The translations under genes and the position numbers were made by a program. From positions 80,828 to 144,827 of the forward strand of contig DAOULB010000032.1 in the NCBI GenBank assembly GCA_034420695.1: DNA of 64,000 nucleotides, written 5' to 3'. Under the pieces are notes generated by a model that made no database searches, was not told where the DNA came from, and saw only the letters and a program-made list of their open reading frames with translations. This DNA is from Io17-Chloro-G2 sp034420695. GTDB lineage: Bacteria > Chloroflexota > Dehalococcoidia > Lucifugimonadales > UBA3495. Each line of letters begins with the position of its first letter. Position 1 is the stretch's first letter. Shown here in pieces: positions 60,141 to 64,000 of this stretch.

Positions 60141-61211
60141 TTACAGGTTGTACAGAGCCCTGGGGTTATCGTCCAGGATTTTATCAATGGCAGATGTGCT
60201 GACCCCGCCATTTGTCCTGATGTTACGCAGAGCCTCTATTTCGCTGGACTGGTCGGTGTGGCCATAGTCGGTGCCGCAGATGATGTTGTCCTCGCCAGCG
60301 TACTTCAGCACCCACTCCAGGTCGTCGTCGGTCTGGCAGGTCACGTACATGCGGAATTCCTTCAGAGGATTGTCAGGGAATTTTCTCCCTACTCCGGGGA
60401 AACGCCGCCGAAGGTCGGAACAGACGTAGGGCACCCACTGGGAACTGGCTTCCACGAAGCCGAACCTGAGACTGGGGAACTCATCAGGGATGCCGCCCAT
60501 AATCAGGGAGTGGAAGGCCCCCACGGTGGGCAGCCGGAACTTCCAAAAGCTGCCGCCGCTGTTGTACTGGGATACGAGGTCGCAGTTCTCGGGGTTGGCG
60601 TTGCCTATATGGAAGACCATCGGAAGATTCATCCGGGTGGCTTCCTCATAGACGGGGAAGAAATAGGGGTCGGTGGGCAGCCGGTTGCCCTCGATGGGAC
60701 GCATGGCAAAGGCGCAGGCGCCGTTTTCCTGGGCGTACTTCATCTCCTTCAGCGCCTCATCCATGGCCATGTAAGGCAACACGGCCGACCAGCGAAGGCG
60801 GCCCTGCCCTTGGCGCCAGATGTCGGCGAGCCAGCGATTGTACCCCCGGCAGACAGCCACCTCCACTTCGGGCCGGTCTGCCACCTGCTCGATGAAAACG
60901 GTGGAGTGGAGGACCTGGGTGTCAACTTCCAGCTCATCCATGTGCAGGAGGCGTCCTTCGATGTCCTCCATGTCCCGGGCCGCCTGGGTGGTGACCACGT
61001 TCCTGCCGGTGGCCTGAGAAATAGATTCCAACTTCCTGGTGTTGACCACGGACCGGGCCAGGCCGCGAATCTTGCCGTCCACGAACCAGTACTGCCTTCC
61101 CGAGTCGGGAGCCCCCATCAAGGTGGGCCTGAACTGCATGTCGGAGGATTCCATGAAGTCCCAAGTATGCTCGGTTTCAACAACGTGGGCGTCTGCGTCG
61201 ATCACTGGCAT
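60141..61211 (-). CDS. Amidohydrolase family protein (amidohydrolase-2)
   Basis: A 356-residue TIM-barrel metal-dependent hydrolase or decarboxylase. MPVIDADAHVVETEHTWDFM holds the Asp-x-Asp-x-His start of the metal site. TDPYFFPVYEEATRMNLPMVFHIGNANPEN supplies the barrel His, and GEDNIICGTDYGHTDQSSEIEALRNI the catalytic Asp and a His. The ATG at 61211 has GGAG eight bases upstream. Its intact N-terminus is the reference for the frameshift in the relative at 35772. Next to peptide-binding and deacylase genes. Confidence 0.9.
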   Translation of the reverse strand: MPVIDADAHVVETEHTWDFMESSDMQFRPTLMGAPDSGRQYWFVDGKIRGLARSVVNTRKLESISQATGRNVVTTQAARDMEDIEGRLLHMDELEVDTQVLHSTVFIEQVADRPEVEVAVCRGYNRWLADIWRQGQGRLRWSAVLPYMAMDEALKEMKYAQENGACAFAMRPIEGNRLPTDPYFFPVYEEATRMNLPMVFHIGNANPENCDLVSQYNSGGSFWKFRLPTVGAFHSLIMGGIPDEFPSLRFGFVEASSQWVPYVCSDLRRRFPGVGRKFPDNPLKEFRMYVTCQTDDDLEWVLKYAGEDNIICGTDYGHTDQSSEIEALRNIRTNGGVSTSAIDKILDDNPRALYNL

Positions 61212-61375
61212 TGGTATCACTCCTTCAGCTTTTTGCCCGCTGGCTAAGCAAGAACGCAGGGTATAGGTTCCGGCCAGGGACGGAGGTTCAGTCCCTGGCC
61301 GTATTAGTCAACAGACTATAGGCTGACGGCATTGCCGTCAAATGAGCCCGGCCGACGGTCCGGGGCGGTCATGGC

Positions 61376-63223
61376 CTACCGGGCCACCATGTCGTAGCTG
61401 CGCAGGAGCTTGCCCGGGGTAGCTCCGGTGCATACGGTGCCTTCGGTGAAGGTCACCTCGCCGTTGACGAGGGTGAAGCGGATGCCCTTGGCCTTCTGGA
61501 TGATCCGCCGCTCGCCGCCGGGGAAGTCGGTGTCGTAGACCGGGCTGTCGAACTGGACCCCAAGCTTGTCCAGGTCATAGACCAGGATATCGGCGGCGTA
61601 CCCCTCCTTGAGGATGCCCCGGTCGGTGAACCCGGCAATAGAGGCGGGCAGGCTGCTCATCTTGTAGTGGGCAGCCTCCAGACTCATCATGCCCTGGTCC
61701 CTGACCCTGGCGGCTATCATGTTCACCGGCCAACTGCCCAGGGTCTGGTACCGGGTGTGGGCCCCGCCGTCGGAGACGCAGGGATGAGTGTAAGGATGGT
61801 TGAGTATCTCGCTGACGGCCTTGCGGTCGGTGCCGGTGACCGGCTCAAAGGAGAATTCGGTGCGCAGCCCCTCGTCTATGGCCAAGTCCAGCATGGCGTC
61901 CATGGGATGCTTGCCGGTCATCTGGGCCAGTTCGGCAATGTTCTTGCCCTCGTACTGGAAGTTCCGCTCGTTACGGACCTCCACAATTCTCATCTTGGCC
62001 CAGTCGGAAGCGGCATCGGCCCCGCCGCCCGAGCCGGCGTAACCACCCACGTCCTGGCGCATCTTCTCCCGGACTTCCGGCTTGACCAGCTTGGCGATGC
62101 GTTCTTCCGGCGTGCCCACGAAGGGGTCAATCCAGTTGGGCATGGCATCGAAGCCGTTGTACTCGGCAAGCTCGAAGACCGGCGAGGCGGACATGGAGGA
62201 AGCTTGGGCGAACATGGTGGCCCCTTCCGCCCTGGCCCTTTCCAGGAAGGCCAACTGCTCCCGGAACCGCTCCGGGGCGTGCTCGTTGTAACTGACGGCT
62301 CCCCACTGGAAGGGCCGCCCGCTGGCCAGGCACATTTCAATCAGGAAGTCCTCGCGGCCACGGCCGGGAGCATCTCCTTCCACGGCTTCCATCAGCAGGG
62401 CCGATGCGCCGGTGACCGCGGCAACAGAAGGGCCCGGATCGCCGCCGCCGATTAGGTCGGGCTCGCCTGGAGGCAAGGGCCGCTCGGCGGGGCCGCGAGT
62501 CCAACCGATGTGGCCAACGCCGAATTCGTTCAACACCTTGGCCAAGGCCAGGAATTCTTCGTTGGAGGCCACTTGGCTGGGAATGAAGCGGCCGTCGTCG
62601 GGGCGGTTGGCCAGGGTCTTCATTGCGGACCAGCCAAAGGCGCCGGCCTGCATGGCTTCCCGCTGGAGGGTCACCATCTGGGCAATCTCTTCTTCGGTAG
62701 CCTTGACCCTGGTGCGGGACTCCTCTATGCCCATCACGTACATTCGCAGGGTGTTGAATGGCACCAAGGCGCCAACGTTCACTCCCAGTGGATAGCTGGA
62801 CAGGCTGTCCAGCCACTGGGGAAAGGTCTCCCAGTCCCAGCGGAGGCCCAGCTCCATGGTGCGGTAGGGGATGGCTTCGATCCGGGTCATCAACCGCATG
62901 GCGGCGTCCCGGTCCGAGGGCTTGCAGGGGGCAAAGCCAAAGCCGCACTGGCCGATGGTGACCGAGGTGACTCCGTGCCAGCCGGACATGGTGGCGTAGG
63001 GTTCCCAGTTGAGCTGCAGGTCGTAGTGGGTGTGAAGGTCGATGGCCCCGGGGGCGACGATACAACCGGTGGCGTCCAACTCCTCGCTGGCGGAACCCTG
63101 GATACGGCCGCTTATCTGGGAGATTTTGCCATTCTTGATTCCAATGTCCCCGGTGTATGCGGGCATCCCACCGGTGCCGTCAACTATCGTACCATTTCGT
63201 ATAATTTTGTCGAAATCCGCCAT
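61376..63223 (-). CDS. N-acyl-D-amino-acid deacylase / D-aminoacylase family amidohydrolase
   Basis: A 615-residue enzyme. MADFDKIIRNGTIVDGTGGMPAYTGDIGIKNGKISQI is the beta-sandwich start. CIVAPGAIDLHTHYDLQLNWEP gives the His-x-His metal ligands, and SVTIGQCGFGFAPCKP and HIGWTRGP follow. CVSDGGAHTRYQTLGSWPVNMIAARVRDQGMMSLEAAHYKMSSLPASIAGFTDRGILKEGYAADILVYDL is the usual C-terminal block with catalytic Asp. Family members release D-amino acids from N-acyl forms. The ATG at 63223 has GAGGTGG upstream. A second, partial member begins beyond the cupin gene. Confidence 0.92.
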   Translation of the reverse strand: MADFDKIIRNGTIVDGTGGMPAYTGDIGIKNGKISQISGRIQGSASEELDATGCIVAPGAIDLHTHYDLQLNWEPYATMSGWHGVTSVTIGQCGFGFAPCKPSDRDAAMRLMTRIEAIPYRTMELGLRWDWETFPQWLDSLSSYPLGVNVGALVPFNTLRMYVMGIEESRTRVKATEEEIAQMVTLQREAMQAGAFGWSAMKTLANRPDDGRFIPSQVASNEEFLALAKVLNEFGVGHIGWTRGPAERPLPPGEPDLIGGGDPGPSVAAVTGASALLMEAVEGDAPGRGREDFLIEMCLASGRPFQWGAVSYNEHAPERFREQLAFLERARAEGATMFAQASSMSASPVFELAEYNGFDAMPNWIDPFVGTPEERIAKLVKPEVREKMRQDVGGYAGSGGGADAASDWAKMRIVEVRNERNFQYEGKNIAELAQMTGKHPMDAMLDLAIDEGLRTEFSFEPVTGTDRKAVSEILNHPYTHPCVSDGGAHTRYQTLGSWPVNMIAARVRDQGMMSLEAAHYKMSSLPASIAGFTDRGILKEGYAADILVYDLDKLGVQFDSPVYDTDFPGGERRIIQKAKGIRFTLVNGEVTFTEGTVCTGATPGKLLRSYDMVAR

Positions 63224-63303
63224 TAAATCCACCTCTTTTAAGCACAGTTATTGTGGCAGCGGTCGCCGGTAATTGTATCAGGGCAATTGGGTGCGTCAAG
63301 GCG

Positions 63304-63747
63304 TCAGGAAGGGCTGTCCAAGGGACGGTCTTGGGGGGATGTGTATCCTGACAGGCCCTGTTCCGAGGGGAACCCGGAAGTCGCCCCCTCCACACTGGCC
63401 TGGATGCGGTCGGGGTTGTGCTCGGGGAAAACGAAAAGAAGGCGGGCGGGGGCCTCGTAGCGGTTGACGAAACCGTGAACGCTGCCCGGCGGGGCCAGCA
63501 CCGCGTCTCCGGGGCCGAGGGTCAGTCGTTGGGAGCCCACCACCGCGTCCAGCGTACCCTCCAGCAATATCATTGCTTCTTCGGTGTTGGTGTGGGTGTG
63601 CCGGGGCACCCGGCTGTTGGGGGCTATCGTAAGCTCTCCCATCCGCAGTCTCTGGGTGCCGTGCTTGGACTCCATGATTTCACACACTTCCAGACCGTTG
63701 GCCGAGCCCGGCCTCCGGTCCATGTCGTCCCGTTTGAAAATCGGCAT
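63304..63747 (-). CDS. Cupin-domain protein
   Basis: 147 residues. Motif 1 is PRHTHTNTEEAMILLEGTLDAVVG (His, His, Glu ligands) and motif 2 is PGDAVLAPPGSVHGFVNRYEAPARLLFVF. A 30-residue polar C-terminal tail follows. GGAGG is just before the ATG. It lies between two D-aminoacylase-like genes in the same direction. A metal-dependent sensor or small-molecule enzyme role is inferred; substrate unknown. Confidence 0.88.
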   Translation of the reverse strand: MPIFKRDDMDRRPGSANGLEVCEIMESKHGTQRLRMGELTIAPNSRVPRHTHTNTEEAMILLEGTLDAVVGSQRLTLGPGDAVLAPPGSVHGFVNRYEAPARLLFVFPEHNPDRIQASVEGATSGFPSEQGLSGYTSPQDRPLDSPS

Positions 63748-63779
63748 AGCTCCTCCATTTCGGCTACTTTGCCCAACTG

Positions 63780-64000
63780 CTAACCCGGGCGGCCCCGGCG
63801 CAGAGCGCGGCCGGGCAGGGCGCCGGTGTTGTCTGATTGGTCGATGACCACTTGCCCGTTGACTATGACGTATTCGATTCCCTCGGGATAGTGCTTGGGG
63901 TCCTCCCGGGTGGCGCGGGTCTTGACGGTATCCGGGTTGAATACCACGATGTCGGCCTTGTAGCCGTCCCGGCGCAGGCCCCGGTCGGGGATGCCCAGCC
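63780..64000 (-). CDS. C-terminal part of a second D-aminoacylase-type amidohydrolase (cut by window edge)
   Basis: The last 73 codons of a leftward gene entering from the right edge. LGIPDRGLRRDGYKADIVVFNPDTV, ATREDPKHYPEGIEYVIVNGQVVIDQSDNTGALPGRALRRG is the standard end of N-acyl-D-amino-acid deacylases (G-x-KADIVVF..., YVxVNGxxV). It ends at a TAG at 63782-63780, 33 bases before the cupin gene. Confidence 0.88.
   Translation of the reverse strand, partial: LGIPDRGLRRDGYKADIVVFNPDTVKTRATREDPKHYPEGIEYVIVNGQVVIDQSDNTGALPGRALRRGRPG

Overview
The window is a GC-rich bacterial chromosome segment with densely packed genes and no rRNA or tRNA genes that I could find. I infer a Chloroflexota member, probably a SAR202 or other Dehalococcoidia-like heterotroph. 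The basis is the pair of oligopeptide-binding lipoproteins whose mature N-terminus is an E/V/K-rich 'EREVVKEVEV' stalk typical of that phylum, plus the mix of LLM-class flavin monooxygenases, metal-dependent amidohydrolases, a Rieske oxygenase, amidases and a late cobalamin pathway. The assignment rests on family content, not on a marker gene.

Layout. 1-6.4 kb: the end of an unknown gene, a cobalamin-binding-like protein interrupted by an in-frame TGA, two nuclease-like proteins (PD-(D/E)XK and HNH), a LON-domain protein, gamma-glutamyltransferase, a PaREP1/HEPN-like protein and an IscA/HesB-like protein with a Cys-Gly tail. 6.4-10.8 kb: a compact capsid cassette (HK97-type prohead protease, major capsid protein, a small head-like protein, a holin-like protein). 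It is preceded by helically phased TGTCC/GGACA repeats and a possible small RNA, with no terminase, portal or tail genes nearby. 11-24.6 kb: SMP-30 lactonase, enoyl-CoA hydratase, TlyA, an NCS2-type permease with an extra C-terminal domain, a four-repeat Cache-like lipoprotein, a broken YdeI-like gene, CinA-type amidase, a truncated solute-binding protein next to an AT-rich seam, penicillin acylase, metallo-beta-lactamase-fold hydrolase and a PIN toxin-antitoxin pair.

25.7-34.1 kb: a cobalamin operon behind a sigma70-type promoter and a cobalamin riboswitch with its own terminator. It encodes a thioredoxin-like ferredoxin, a conserved unknown, CobB/CbiA, CobO, CobT, CobS, CobD/CbiB and a CobC-like aminotransferase, with a PaREP1/HEPN gene inserted on the other strand. 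These genes cover a,c-amidation, adenosylation and nucleotide-loop assembly. CobQ and CobU are not in the window.

34-64 kb: mostly catabolic. It holds two LLM flavin oxidoreductases, two amidohydrolase-2 proteins (one frameshifted at its start), an amidase, aldo/keto reductase, Rieske oxygenase, Gfo/Idh oxidoreductase, a PEP-mutase-family lyase, hydrolases, VOC proteins, SDR, two tandem oligopeptide-binding lipoproteins and D-aminoacylase-like deacylases. Also here are a membrane protein with cupredoxin and FixH-like neighbours, a second NCS2-type fusion permease, and further HEPN-like and nuclease-like singletons. The peptide-binding proteins, N-acyl-D-amino-acid deacylases, amidase, penicillin acylase and gamma-glutamyltransferase together suggest scavenging of peptides and acylated amino acids.
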